Below, piece after piece: positions 23,887 through 32,248 of a DNA stretch of 64,000 bases. The DNA is from Micromonospora sp. DSM 45708. GTDB lineage: Bacteria; Actinomycetota; Actinomycetes; Mycobacteriales; Micromonosporaceae. Position 1 is the first letter of the stretch. The number at the start of each line of letters is the position of its first letter. Position numbers and translations under genes: made by a program. The notes beneath the pieces are model-generated. The model worked only from the letters and a program-made list of their open reading frames with translations, searched no databases and was not told the origin of the DNA. The stretch lies in contig NZ_CP154796.1 of NCBI RefSeq assembly GCF_039566955.1, positions 3,348,001 to 3,412,000 on the forward strand, given 5' to 3'.

Positions 23887-25614
23887 ATGAGGAGACTCAG
23901 ACTGCCCCGTACCGCGCTGGTGACGGCCGGCACGGTGCTGCTCGCCTCGGCGGCGGCTGCCGTGGCGATGCCGGCCGGGGCCGCAGCCGCCGGCTGTTCG
24001 GTGAACTACGCGGTGGCGTCGCAGTGGCAGGGCGGCTTCGGCGCCAACGTCACCATCACCAACCTCGGCGACCCGGTCTCGGGCTGGACGCTCACCTGGT
24101 CCTACGGCGCCGGCCAGACCGTCACCCAGGCCTGGAGCGCCACGGTCACCCAGAGCGGCGCGAACGTCACCGCCAGGAACGTCGACTACAACGCCGCCAT
24201 CCCCACCAACGGCACCGCGTCGTTCGGTTTCAACGGCTCGTGGACCAGCAGCAACCCGGCGCCCACCAGCTTCGCGCTGAACGGGGTCACCTGCACCGGC
24301 GGCACCACCCCGACCACGTCGCCGACCAGCTCGCCCACCCCCACGCCGACGCCGACGTCGTCGCCGTCCACCCCGCCCCCGAACGGGCCGGCGGACATCA
24401 CGGTGAACACCGCCACGAAGTACCAGACCGTGGACGGGTTCGGCGCGGCGGTGTCGATCTGGGGTGGCGCGTGGTCGACGGCGGAGACGCAGACACTCGT
24501 CGGGTTGGGCCCCAACCAGCTCGGCCTGTCCATCGTGCGCACCGGCCTCTCGCCGGTGTCGAGCGAGTGGGGAACGCAGGTCAGCGCGCTGAAGACGGCG
24601 AAGTCGTACGGGTCGAACGTGAAGATCATGGCGTCGCCCTGGACGGCGCCGGCGGCCTGGAAGACGAACAACAGCCGCACCAACGGCGGCAAGCTGAGGA
24701 CCGACTACTACGACGACTACGCCAACCACCTCAACAGCTACGTCCAGTACATGCGCAACCAGGGCGTGACCATCGACGTCACCTCCGTGCAGAACGAGCC
24801 GGACTGGCACCCCGACTACGACTCGATGGACTGGAGCGGCACCGAGTTGCAGACCTTCGTGCGCGAGCAGGGCGCGAAGGTGCAGAACACCAAGCTTATG
24901 GTCGCCGAGGCGGTGAACCTGAACTACAGCTACACCGACCCGACGCTGAACGACGCGGCGGCCCGCAACAACATCGGCTACATCGGCGGGCACCTCTACG
25001 GCACCGAGGCGTCCGGCCGGCTGAAGCCGTACCCACTGGCCCAGCAGTACAACAAGCCGGTGTGGATGACCGAGTGGAACCTGCACGAGGCCGACGGCAG
25101 TGGCTCCAACATCTGGGGCAACCCCAGCAACGCGACGGTGTGGAACGAGACGCTGGACGACATCATGCGCACCGTGCACAAGTCGATGGAGTCCAACTGG
25201 AGCGCCTACGTCTGGTGGTACGGCAAGCGCTACTACTCGTTCATCGGTGACGGCGAGGCCGCGTACGGCACGACGGCGGGCGCGCCGCTGAAGCGCGGTT
25301 ACGCGTTCTCCCAGTACGCCAAGTACGTCCGCCCCGGCTACCAGCGGATCGGCCTGACGAAGAGCAGCAAGGCCTCGCCGCTGGAGGTGACCGCCTACCA
25401 GGGCGACGGCAAGGTCACGCTGGTGATCCTGAACCGCTCGACCAGCGCGGTGAACAACGCCGTCATCCAGGCGCCGCAGAACGTGTCGAAGGCGGAGTAC
25501 GTCGCCACCTCGCAGAACGCGAGCGCGGCGAGCCAGCCGGCCGGCGTGAACGGGAACCAGGTCTCCGTCAACGTCGGTGCCCGCAGCATCTCCACGGTGG
25601 TGCTGACCCTCTGA
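23887..25614 (+). CDS. CBM2 plus GH30 glucuronoarabinoxylanase-like enzyme, secreted
   Basis: 575 residues from the ATG at 23887 (GAGGAGA upstream). Signal peptide about 1-34; CBM2 about 36-137; Thr/Pro/Ser linker; GH30 TIM-barrel about 168-490 with [13 protein letters not shown] at its start, [14 protein letters not shown] (acid/base Glu) and [12 protein letters not shown] (nucleophile Glu); then the side beta-domain typical of GH30 to the end ([23 protein letters not shown]). The pattern is closest to GH30 subfamily 8-type endo-xylanases that need glucuronosyl side groups. The CBM2 is nearly the same as that of the upstream GH62. A strong terminator follows. Confidence 0.9.
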   Translation: MRRLRLPRTALVTAGTVLLASAAAAVAMPAGAAAAGCSVNYAVASQWQGGFGANVTITNLGDPVSGWTLTWSYGAGQTVTQAWSATVTQSGANVTARNVDYNAAIPTNGTASFGFNGSWTSSNPAPTSFALNGVTCTGGTTPTTSPTSSPTPTPTPTSSPSTPPPNGPADITVNTATKYQTVDGFGAAVSIWGGAWSTAETQTLVGLGPNQLGLSIVRTGLSPVSSEWGTQVSALKTAKSYGSNVKIMASPWTAPAAWKTNNSRTNGGKLRTDYYDDYANHLNSYVQYMRNQGVTIDVTSVQNEPDWHPDYDSMDWSGTELQTFVREQGAKVQNTKLMVAEAVNLNYSYTDPTLNDAAARNNIGYIGGHLYGTEASGRLKPYPLAQQYNKPVWMTEWNLHEADGSGSNIWGNPSNATVWNETLDDIMRTVHKSMESNWSAYVWWYGKRYYSFIGDGEAAYGTTAGAPLKRGYAFSQYAKYVRPGYQRIGLTKSSKASPLEVTAYQGDGKVTLVILNRSTSAVNNAVIQAPQNVSKAEYVATSQNASAASQPAGVNGNQVSVNVGARSISTVVLTL

Positions 25615-25619
25615 CCGTG

Positions 25620-25656
25620 CCGGGCGGGCGGATGGGACGCCCATCCGCCCGCCCGG
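25620..25656. terminator. Bidirectional terminator between GH30 and pectate lyase genes
   Basis: Perfect 17-bp stem, 25620-25636 with 25640-25656, loop ACG. It lies directly after the GH30 stop and serves the convergent pectate lyase gene from the other side. Confidence 0.9.
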
Positions 25657-25749
25657 TCCTGCCCGACCAGCGGCGCCGCCCGGTGAGCGGCCCACCACCC
25701 ACGCGGGACGGGGACGGCCGGGTCCGCCGCCCCCGCCCCGTGCCGGCCG

Positions 25750-27315
25750 TCAGCTCGCGTACGTCTCGAACTCGCCGACCCTCGGCGTACCGTTCGAGCT
25801 GTTGATCTTGAAGTTGATCTTCTGTAGCGACGTTGCGGCGAAGGTGATCGAGCCCGCCCCGCTCCCCGAGGCGAGGACCGCGCCGGTGTCGTTGTTGACG
25901 AGCTGCCACGACCCGATCGAGCCCTGAGTGCCGGACGGCTCCCGGATGACCACCCGGGACACCCGGGTGGCGGAGCCCCACTTGATCGAGATGGTGCCGG
26001 TCGAACCGGACGGCGACCACCAGGTGCCGAGGCTGGCGTCACGCACGTTGCCGTAGCTGGTGCCGTCGGCCTTGCTGGAACCGTCGGCGCCGGCGCCGGA
26101 CGCGAGGCTCAGGTTGGTCCCGCTGGGCGGCGGCGGGCTGGTGGTCGTCGGCGGCGGGGTGGTCGGCGCGGGCGTGGTCGGCGTCGGCGTGGTGGGCGGC
26201 GGGGACTGCGGCGCGCAGTTGCCGTCCGACGTCCGCAGGCCGGTGTTGGCGCCCGCCGTCTGCCGGACGATGTCCGGCACGCAGCTCGCCCCGTCCAGCC
26301 GGTACGAGTAGGGGATGGCGACCGTGGTGGTGGACGTCGGGTTCGGCCCGGCCGGGTAGTTCTCGTTGCCCGGGGCCGACCAGGTCACGTTGTCGAAGAT
26401 GTTGCCGCCGACCTGCCAGGTGCCGCGCTCGTTGGTGTAGAAGGTGCCGAGCACGTCCTTGGAGTTGCGGAAGTAGTTGTTCTCCACCTTGGCCCGGGCG
26501 CCGGCCCGGGAGTTGATGCCGGACTCGTGCAGCCCCGAGTAGTGGTTGTTGTACATGTGGGCGACGCCACCGCGCAGCAGCGGCGTACGGGAGTCGATGT
26601 TCTCGTAGAGGTTGTGGTCGAACGTGATGAAGCTGTTCGACCGGTCGCTCTCACTGGAGCCGATGAGACCGCCGCGGCCGGAGTTGCGCAGGATGCTGTA
26701 GGACAACGTGACGTACTGGGTGTCGTCCTTCATGTCGAAGAGGCCGTCGAAGCCCTCCGCCTCGCCGCCCGACGCCTCCAGCGTGACGTGGTCGACCCAG
26801 ATGTTGCGGACCGTGCTCTCCATGCCGATGGCGTCGCCGCCGTTGGAGGTGGGCGAGCCCGACTTCTTGACGTTCCGCACCGTGACGTTCTGGATGATGA
26901 TGTTGCGGGAGTCGCGGATGTGGATGCCGAGCTGGTCGAAGACCGCGCCGCCGCCCACCCCGATGATGGTGACGTTGCTGATCTCCTTCAGCTCGATCAC
27001 GCCGGCCGCGGTGTTGCAGCTCGAACCGGACACCTTGGCGGTGTTGCCGTGGTTGATGGTGCCGGAGACCTCGATGACGATCGGAGTGCTGCTGCTGGCC
27101 CGGTTGCACAGGGCGGTGTGGATCGCGGTCCCGGTGGTGGCGCGCACGGTCTGGCCGCCCGCGCCGCCGGTGGTCCCGCCGTTCTGGCTCGCGTACCCGG
27201 TGGCGGTCCCGACCGCGGCCGACGCCTGCGGGGTCGGCATGGCCACGGCGACCGCGACCCCCACCACCGCCGTGGCCAGGGTGGCCTGAAGTCGCAGTGC
27301 GACTGGTCGTCTCAT
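25750..27315 (-). CDS. PL1-family pectate lyase with C-terminal galactose-binding-like module, secreted
   Basis: 521 residues from the ATG at 27315 (MRRPVALRLQATLATAVVG), a signal peptide cleaved near ASA. The PL1 beta-helix (about 35-365) shows NVTIIGVGGGAVFDQLGIHIRDSRNIIIQNV, IWVDHVTLEASGG, DGLFDMKDDTQYVTLSYS (calcium ligands), SRTPLLRGG (catalytic Arg in R-x-P-x-x-R) and MYNNHYSG. A Thr/Pro linker (about 370-400) leads to a discoidin/F5-8-like module (NLSLASGAGADGSSKADG to GEFETYAS). It cleaves polygalacturonate by beta-elimination. A LacI-type palindrome lies about 160 bases upstream. The longer open frame to 27495 has no ribosome site or signal sequence. Confidence 0.92.
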   Translation of the reverse strand: MRRPVALRLQATLATAVVGVAVAVAMPTPQASAAVGTATGYASQNGGTTGGAGGQTVRATTGTAIHTALCNRASSSTPIVIEVSGTINHGNTAKVSGSSCNTAAGVIELKEISNVTIIGVGGGAVFDQLGIHIRDSRNIIIQNVTVRNVKKSGSPTSNGGDAIGMESTVRNIWVDHVTLEASGGEAEGFDGLFDMKDDTQYVTLSYSILRNSGRGGLIGSSESDRSNSFITFDHNLYENIDSRTPLLRGGVAHMYNNHYSGLHESGINSRAGARAKVENNYFRNSKDVLGTFYTNERGTWQVGGNIFDNVTWSAPGNENYPAGPNPTSTTTVAIPYSYRLDGASCVPDIVRQTAGANTGLRTSDGNCAPQSPPPTTPTPTTPAPTTPPPTTTSPPPPSGTNLSLASGAGADGSSKADGTSYGNVRDASLGTWWSPSGSTGTISIKWGSATRVSRVVIREPSGTQGSIGSWQLVNNDTGAVLASGSGAGSITFAATSLQKINFKINSSNGTPRVGEFETYAS

Positions 27316-27757
27316 TGACGCCTCGATTCGTTTTCGCGCATGCCGGATCGACCGGCTGTCGCCGAACAGGAAGAGGTGAATTGCCGCGACGCGATCAGGC
27401 GCGCCGCCAGCGGCGTTCATCCATTCGCGGTGCCCGGCCCGCAAATGAAACATCGATGTGACGCAATCGTAAGAAAGCGCTTTCGCCCAGGGCAAGGGCT
27501 GGCGTTTGCAGGTTTTTTGCAGGGGCTCGGGCCGTCGCCCCGCGCGTTCGGCGGGAGCAGCGCCACGGGACGCAGCGCGACCCGGCGCCGACGGTCACCG
27601 CGGGGCGCGAGGGCCGGGCGGGACGTGTCGGCGCCGGGTTGCGGCGGGACGGTGCGAACAGCGTCGTGGTGGACCACGCCGGGTCGGGGCGGGGCCGCCG
27701 TTCCGACCCGACCTGTCGGGTCAGGTCAGGAACCGTCCCGGCGGCCGGACGCCGCCC
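27316..27757. other. Intergenic region upstream of the pectate lyase gene
   Basis: 442 bases without a credible gene. It holds the pectate lyase promoter region with the palindrome at 27473-27484, and a small hairpin (GACCCGA-CCTG-TCGGGTC, 27705-27722) just beyond the arsI stop that may terminate arsI. The stretch 27530-27700 is featureless and GC-rich. Confidence 0.5.
27473..27484. promoter_or_regulatory. LacI-type operator candidate
   Basis: GAAAGCGCTTTC is a perfect 12-base palindrome with the central CG typical of LacI/GalR operators, about 160 bases upstream of the pectate lyase start. It differs from the CebR-type GGGAGCGCTCCC upstream of GH62, so a different LacI-family repressor is implied. 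Confidence 0.55.
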
Positions 27758-28174
27758 CTAGGCGGCGGGGGCGCAGCAGGTGCTCTCGGCGGGCTTCGCC
27801 AGCCGCGGTGAGTCGGCCTTGACGGTGTAGACCTCCCAGCGCTCGTCGCCGGGGCCGCGCACCCACACCTTGTCCTGAAGCGCGTAACAGCACTCGGTGT
27901 CGTTCTCCGCCAGCGTGATGAGGCCGGAGTCGGTCAGGCGCCGGGTGGCGGCGTCGACCTCGTCGGTGCTGGACACCTCGACGCCCAGGTGATCCAGAAC
28001 GGTCGGCCGGTCGGCCTCACCCTCAAGGAGCACGAGCTTCAGCGGCGGGTTCTCGATGGCGAAGTTGGCATAGCCGGGGCGGCGCTTGGCCGGCTCGACG
28101 CCGAACAGCTTGGCGTAGAACGCGACGGAGCCTTCGAGGTCGGACACGCGCAGCGCGAGCTGGACTCGGGACAT
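27758..28174 (-). CDS. arsI: ArsI/CadI-family VOC protein (C-As lyase candidate)
   Basis: 138 residues from the ATG at 28174 behind AGGAGGAGT. VOC fold: RVQLALRVSDLEGSVAFYAKLFGVEPAKRRPGYANFAI, HLGVEVSSTDEVDAATRRL and WEVYTVKADSP. The motif ENDTECCYALQDKVWV carries the adjacent Cys pair that binds trivalent organoarsenicals in ArsI, and the C-terminal Cys pair (STCCAPAA) is also typical. ArsI is a non-haem iron dioxygenase that cleaves the carbon-arsenic bond of methylarsenite; CadI homologues are metal-induced. Divergent from an arsR operon, which supports the arsenic role. CadI-like function without lyase activity is the alternative. Confidence 0.85.
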   Translation of the reverse strand: MSRVQLALRVSDLEGSVAFYAKLFGVEPAKRRPGYANFAIENPPLKLVLLEGEADRPTVLDHLGVEVSSTDEVDAATRRLTDSGLITLAENDTECCYALQDKVWVRGPGDERWEVYTVKADSPRLAKPAESTCCAPAA

Positions 28175-28201
28175 GGTGACTCCTCCTGACAACCGGTTCT
28201 T

Positions 28202-28264
28202 GTCTAGATGACTGTCGAAGCAGCACCCACGTTGCCTGCTGTTTCGAAATCTGTCAAGCTAGAC
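28202..28264. promoter_or_regulatory. Inverted repeat in the arsI/arsR divergent region
   Basis: GTCTAGATGACTGTCGAA (28202-28219) and, on the opposite strand from 28264 to about 28243, GTCTAG, TTGACAG and TTCGAA share the order GTCTAG-TGAC-TCGAA. The two half-sites flank the divergent promoters, as expected for ArsR autoregulation. Spacing within the halves differs by a few bases. Confidence 0.5.
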
Positions 28265-28266
28265 GC

Positions 28267-28629
28267 ATGTCAAAACAAGCGGCCCCGGACGCGGTCGCCT
28301 GCTGCTCCCCGATCACGGCCCGTCCCCTGGCACCCGATCAGGCCGCGGCGGTCGCGCCGCTGTTCAAGGCGCTGGGTGACCCGATCCGCCTGCGGCTGAT
28401 GTCGATGATCGCCTCGGTGCCGGAGATCTGCGTCTGCGATCTCACCCCGGCCTTCGACCTGTCCGGGCCGACCATCTCCCACCACCTCAAGGTCCTGCGC
28501 GAAGCCGGCCTGGTCGACTCCGACCGGCGCGGGACCTGGGTCTGGTACCGGGTCCGGCCCGAGGTGTTCCGGCAGCTCGGCGCGCTGCTGGAGGTCACCG
28601 CCGCCCCCCGCGACGGGCACCCCGCGTGA
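28267..28629 (+). CDS. arsR: ArsR-family metalloregulator
   Basis: 120 residues with the ArsR winged helix: LFKALGDPIRLRLMSMIAS, ICVCDLTPAFDLSGPTISHHLKVLREAGLVDSDRRGTWVWYRV. The metal site typical of arsenite sensors is E-I-C-V-C-D (two Cys), and an N-terminal Cys pair (VACCSP) could add ligands. It should repress arsI and its own operon until trivalent arsenic binds. No ribosome site precedes the ATG, so a leaderless mRNA is likely. Its stop overlaps the aquaporin GTG start (GTGA). Confidence 0.92.
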   Translation: MSKQAAPDAVACCSPITARPLAPDQAAAVAPLFKALGDPIRLRLMSMIASVPEICVCDLTPAFDLSGPTISHHLKVLREAGLVDSDRRGTWVWYRVRPEVFRQLGALLEVTAAPRDGHPA

Positions 28630-29363
28630 GCCTCGCCCTGGCCCGGCGGGCATCGGCGGAGTTCGCCGGCACCGCCCTGCTGGTCACCGCCGTCGTCGGC
28701 TCGGGCATCGCCGCCACCCGGCTCTCCCCCACCGACACCGGGCTGCAACTGCTGGAGAACGCGATCGCCACCGCCCTCGCCCTGGGCGCGCTCATCCTGA
28801 CGTTCGGCCCGGTCTCCGGCGCGCACCTCAACCCGGTCGTCTCCGCCGTCGACTGGTGGCTCGGCCGTCGCGCCGGCACCGGCCTGACCGGGCGCGACCT
28901 GGTCGCCTACGCCGCCGCCCAGACCGGCGGCGCGATCACCGGCGCCGTCCTCGCGCACCTGATGTTCGGCCTGCCGGCCGTGACCCGGTCCCGCACCGAC
29001 CGGGCCGGCGGGCACCTGTGGCTGGCCGAGGTGGTCGCCACCGCCGGGCTGGTCCTCCTGGTCTTCGCCCTGGCCCGCTCCGGCCGCACCTCCACCGCGC
29101 CGCCCGCCGTGGGGGCGTACATCGGCGCGGCCTACTGGTTCACCTCGTCGACCTCGTTCGCCAACCCGGCCGTCACCGTCGGCCGGGCATTTTCGGACAC
29201 GTTCGCCGGCATCGCCCCGGCCTCGGTGCCCGGCTTCCTGGTCGCCCAGCTCGTCGGCGGCCTGGTCGCCGTCGCCGCGCTCGCCCTCTGGTACCCCCAC
29301 GCCGGCGACGCCGCCGACGCCGTGGTCGTTCCCCACCTCACCCCGGAGACCGAAACGCGATGA
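28626..29363 (+). CDS. MIP-family aquaglyceroporin of the arsenic operon (AqpS-like)
   Basis: 245 residues with about six membrane helices and the two pore motifs, GAHLNPV (N-P-V in place of N-P-A) and SFANPAV. In several bacteria an aquaglyceroporin in an ars operon lets arsenite, made inside the cell by ArsC, flow out down its gradient, replacing an ArsB/Acr3 pump. Here it sits between arsR and arsC with overlapping start and stop codons at both ends and no ArsB or Acr3 is present, which fits that role. Passage of methylated arsenicals is also possible. Confidence 0.88.
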   Translation: MSLALARRASAEFAGTALLVTAVVGSGIAATRLSPTDTGLQLLENAIATALALGALILTFGPVSGAHLNPVVSAVDWWLGRRAGTGLTGRDLVAYAAAQTGGAITGAVLAHLMFGLPAVTRSRTDRAGGHLWLAEVVATAGLVLLVFALARSGRTSTAPPAVGAYIGAAYWFTSSTSFANPAVTVGRAFSDTFAGIAPASVPGFLVAQLVGGLVAVAALALWYPHAGDAADAVVVPHLTPETETR

Positions 29364-29767
29364 GCCGCAAACCCACCGTCCTGTTCGTCTGCGTCCACAA
29401 CGCCGGCCGCTCCCAGATGGCCGCCGGCTGGCTGCGTCACCTCGCCGGGGACGCCGTCGAGGTGCGCTCCGCCGGCAGCGAGCCCGCCGACCGGATCAAC
29501 CCCGTCGCCGTCGAGGCCATGCGCGAGGTCGGCATCGACATCACCGACCGGACGCCGGCGCGGCTCACCTGGGACGCCGCCGAGGCCAGCGACGTCATCG
29601 TCACCATGGGCTGCGGCGACGCCTGCCCGGTCTTCCCCGGAAAACGCTACGAGGACTGGCAGCTCACCGACCCGGCCGGGCAGTCCCTGGACGTCGTCCG
29701 CCAGGTCCGGGACGAGATCAGGGGCCGGGTGGCGCACCTGATCAGCACGCTCGACGGTCCGGCCTAG
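29360..29767 (+). CDS. arsC: Arsenate reductase, low-molecular-weight phosphatase type
   Basis: 135 residues. The phosphatase loop CVHNAGRS (C-x5-R-S) is at residues about 11-18 and the redox Cys pair is in MGCGDACPVFPG (about residues 80-90); the C-terminus has EDWQLTDPAGQSLDVVRQVRDEI. This is the thioredoxin- or mycothiol-linked ArsC class that reduces arsenate to arsenite. Its ATG overlaps the aquaporin stop. With ArsI, ArsR and the aquaporin it forms a compact arsenic detoxification unit. Confidence 0.92.
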   Translation: MSRKPTVLFVCVHNAGRSQMAAGWLRHLAGDAVEVRSAGSEPADRINPVAVEAMREVGIDITDRTPARLTWDAAEASDVIVTMGCGDACPVFPGKRYEDWQLTDPAGQSLDVVRQVRDEIRGRVAHLISTLDGPA

Positions 29768-29788
29768 CCGGCGCCACGCGCGCGGGCA

Positions 29789-30751
29789 CTACCGTTGGCC
29801 GGCGCGTTGCGGGTGGGGCCGGGCGTGGCCGCGCGGGCGGGCGACGCCCCGGGTGCGTTGGATGAGCACCACGCAGGCCAGCAGCGCCCCCGCCACGACG
29901 ACGGCGGCCGGGGTGATCGCCTCACCGAGCAGCAGCGCCGACCAGACCAGCGTGAGCACCGGCTGGACGAGCTGGATCTGGCTCACCTTGGCGATGCCGC
30001 CCCGGGCCAGCCCGGCGTACCAGGCGAAGAAGCCGAGGAACATCGAGACCAGCGTGAGGTAGCCGAACGCGGTCCAGCCGGCGGCGCCCGCCCGTGGGTG
30101 GTGGGCGACCGCGGCCACCGCCGCGATCGGGATCGTGACGGGCAGCGAGAGCAGCAACGCCCAGCAGATCGTCCGGGCGCCACCGAGCTGACGGGCCAGG
30201 ACCCCGCCCTCGGCGTACCCGAGGCCGCACAGCACGACGGCGGCGAGCAGGAACAGGTCCGCCAGGGAGAGCGTGCCGCGCATCGAACCGCCGGTGGCGA
30301 GGAACGCGAGCACCAGCGCCAGCCCGGCGGCGCTGGCGTACCAGAACAGCGGTGGCGGTCGTTCGCCGGCCCGGAGCACCGCGAAGACCGCCGTCATGGC
30401 GGGCAGCACGGTGACGACGACCGCGCCGTGCGCGGAGGTCTGCGTGGTGAGCGCGAGCGACGTGAACAGCGGGAAGCCGACGACCACGCCGAGCGCGACG
30501 ACGGCCAGCCGCCGCCACTGGCCCGGGGTGGGGCGCGGGGCCCGGGTCGCTCGCAGGTACGCCGCCGCGAGCAGCGCCGCGCCGACGGCCCGTCCGAACG
30601 CGACGAACCACGGGTCGAGCGTGTGCACGGCGACGCGGGTGGCCGGGAGCGACATGCTGAACGCCAGCACGCCCAGCGCGCCGAGCGCGATGCCGGCGCC
30701 CGGCCGGGCCGTTACCGTCGTGGGGTCAGTAGCGCTACTCTGGGCCGTCAT
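29789..30751 (-). CDS. EamA/DMT-superfamily transporter
   Basis: 320 residues from the ATG at 30751 (MTAQSSATDPTTVTARPGAG). Ten hydrophobic helices in two EamA repeats: GIALGALGVLAFSMSLPATRVAV opens the first and LFLLAAVVLCGLGYAEGGVLARQ the second, ending SALLLGEAITPAAVVVAGALLACVVLIQR. It should export amino acids or related metabolites. No ribosome site; a TACCAT -10-like box ends five bases before the ATG, so the mRNA is probably leaderless. Its start codon overlaps that of the divergent MocR regulator, which is likely its controller. The C-terminal tail is Arg/His-rich. Confidence 0.85.
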   Translation of the reverse strand: MTAQSSATDPTTVTARPGAGIALGALGVLAFSMSLPATRVAVHTLDPWFVAFGRAVGAALLAAAYLRATRAPRPTPGQWRRLAVVALGVVVGFPLFTSLALTTQTSAHGAVVVTVLPAMTAVFAVLRAGERPPPLFWYASAAGLALVLAFLATGGSMRGTLSLADLFLLAAVVLCGLGYAEGGVLARQLGGARTICWALLLSLPVTIPIAAVAAVAHHPRAGAAGWTAFGYLTLVSMFLGFFAWYAGLARGGIAKVSQIQLVQPVLTLVWSALLLGEAITPAAVVVAGALLACVVLIQRTRGVARPRGHARPHPQRAGQR

Positions 30752-30769
30752 GAATGATGGTAGCGCTAT
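30729..30769. promoter_or_regulatory. Twin operators and back-to-back leaderless promoters for eamA/mocR
   Basis: GTAGCGCTAC (30729-30738) and GTAGCGCTAT (30760-30769) are near-perfect palindromes with centres 31 bases apart, three helical turns. Each overlaps a -10-like box pointing toward one of the two ATGs: TACTCT (30736-30741) for mocR, and TACCAT (minus strand, 30762-30757) for the exporter. The ATGs overlap at 30749-30752. A dimeric MocR bound to both sites would occlude both promoters. Confidence 0.7.
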
Positions 30770-32141
30770 CGACCGGGTTGTCCACCACCTGCGCCGGCTG
30801 GCGTTGGCCGCCGCGCCCGGCACGCGGCTGCCGTCGGTGCGGGAGCTGACCGCCCACCATCACACCTCCCCGGTGACCGTCGCCGAGGCGACCCGGCGGC
30901 TCGTCGCCGAGGGCCTGGTCGAGACGCGATCGGGTCGGGGCGCGTTCGTGGCGGCCCGGCGCGCCGAACCGCCCCGCCCGGACCTGTCCTGGCAGACCGT
31001 CGCGTTGGGCCCCCGGCGGTCCGGCGGGGAGGAGATGCAGGCGCTCCTGGCGTTGCCGCCGGCCGGGGCCATCCCGTTGACCGGCGGCTACCTGGACGCG
31101 GACCTCCAGCCGGCCGCCGCGCTCGGCGCGGCGCTCGCCCGCGCGGCCCGCCACCCGGCGGCGTGGCAGCGCGGTCCGGTGGAGGGGCGGGCGGACCTGC
31201 GCTCCTTCTTCGCCCGCGAAACCGGCGGCGGCCTGCGCGCCGAGGACATGGTGATCTGCCCGGGCGGGCAGGCCGCGCTCGCGTCCACCCTGCGGGCGCT
31301 CACCGTCCCCGGCGACACGCTGCTGGTCGAGTCCCCCACCTACCTGGGCGCGCTGGCCACCGCGCGCGCCGCCGGGCTGCGGGTGGTGCCGGTGCCCGCC
31401 GACGCCGACGGGGTACGCCCCGACCAGCTCGCCGCCGCGTTCGCCCGCACCGGCGCCCGGTTGTTCTACTGCCAGCCGCTGCACGCCAACCCGCACGGCG
31501 CGACGCTCAGCCCCGCGCGGCGGGCCGAGGTGGCGACCGCGATCCGCGAGGCGGGCGCGTTCCTGGTCGAGGACGACTACGCCCGTGACCTGACCATCGA
31601 CGGCGAGGCGCCGCCGCCTTTGGCCGCCGACGACCCGGACGGGCACGTGGTCTACCTGCGGTCGCTGACCAAGCCCGCCGCGCCCGGCCTGCGGATCGCC
31701 GCGCTGGGCGCGCGGGGACCGGCCGGGGAGCGCCTGCGCGCCGCGCGGCTGCTCGACGACTTCTTCGTGGCCGGGCCGCTGCAACAGGCCGCGCTGGAGT
31801 TCCTCGCCGCGCCGGCCCGGGACCGGCACCGCCGTACGCTGCGCAAGGAGCTGCGGGCCCGCCGGGACGCGCTGCTCGCGGCGCTGGACCGCCACCTGCC
31901 GGAACTGACCCCGCCCGACGTTCCCCGCGGCGGCCTGCACCTGTGGGTCCGGTTGCCGGACGGCACCGACGACGTCGCGGTGACCGCGACGGCCGCCGCC
32001 GAGGGGGTCACCGTGTTCCCCGGACGGCCCTGGTTCGCCGCCGAACCGCCGGCGCCGCACCTGCGCCTCACCTACGCCGCCGCCCGGCCGGAGGCGATGG
32101 ACGAGGCGGTCCGCCGGCTGGCCGTCGCACTGGGACGCTGA
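30750..32141 (+). CDS. MocR-type regulator (GntR winged helix plus aminotransferase fold)
   Basis: 463 residues. N-terminal GntR domain: LPSVRELTAHHHTSPVTVAEATRRLVAEGLVETRSGRGAFV. From about residue 95 a fold-type I PLP aminotransferase-like domain: CPGGQAALASTLRAL, ESPTYLGALATARAAGLRVVPVP, QPLHANPHGATLSPARR, VEDDYARDL and YLRSLTKPAAPGLRIA (PLP Lys in S-L-T-K). MocR regulators bind PLP-amino acid adducts and control transport or metabolism genes. The divergent EamA exporter, with shared operators, is the likely target. The ATG at 30750 is leaderless-looking; the second operator lies inside codons 4-7. Confidence 0.9.
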   Translation: MNDGSAIDRVVHHLRRLALAAAPGTRLPSVRELTAHHHTSPVTVAEATRRLVAEGLVETRSGRGAFVAARRAEPPRPDLSWQTVALGPRRSGGEEMQALLALPPAGAIPLTGGYLDADLQPAAALGAALARAARHPAAWQRGPVEGRADLRSFFARETGGGLRAEDMVICPGGQAALASTLRALTVPGDTLLVESPTYLGALATARAAGLRVVPVPADADGVRPDQLAAAFARTGARLFYCQPLHANPHGATLSPARRAEVATAIREAGAFLVEDDYARDLTIDGEAPPPLAADDPDGHVVYLRSLTKPAAPGLRIAALGARGPAGERLRAARLLDDFFVAGPLQQAALEFLAAPARDRHRRTLRKELRARRDALLAALDRHLPELTPPDVPRGGLHLWVRLPDGTDDVAVTATAAAEGVTVFPGRPWFAAEPPAPHLRLTYAAARPEAMDEAVRRLAVALGR

Positions 32142-32248
32142 CGGCCCGGTCCCGCCGCGCCCCGACGGGCAACCACATGGCGGGATCGTCCGGTGAACGG
32201 GCCCGGCAGGGGGTGACCCGTCACGCCCCGGTCGGGCACAGTAGTCCC

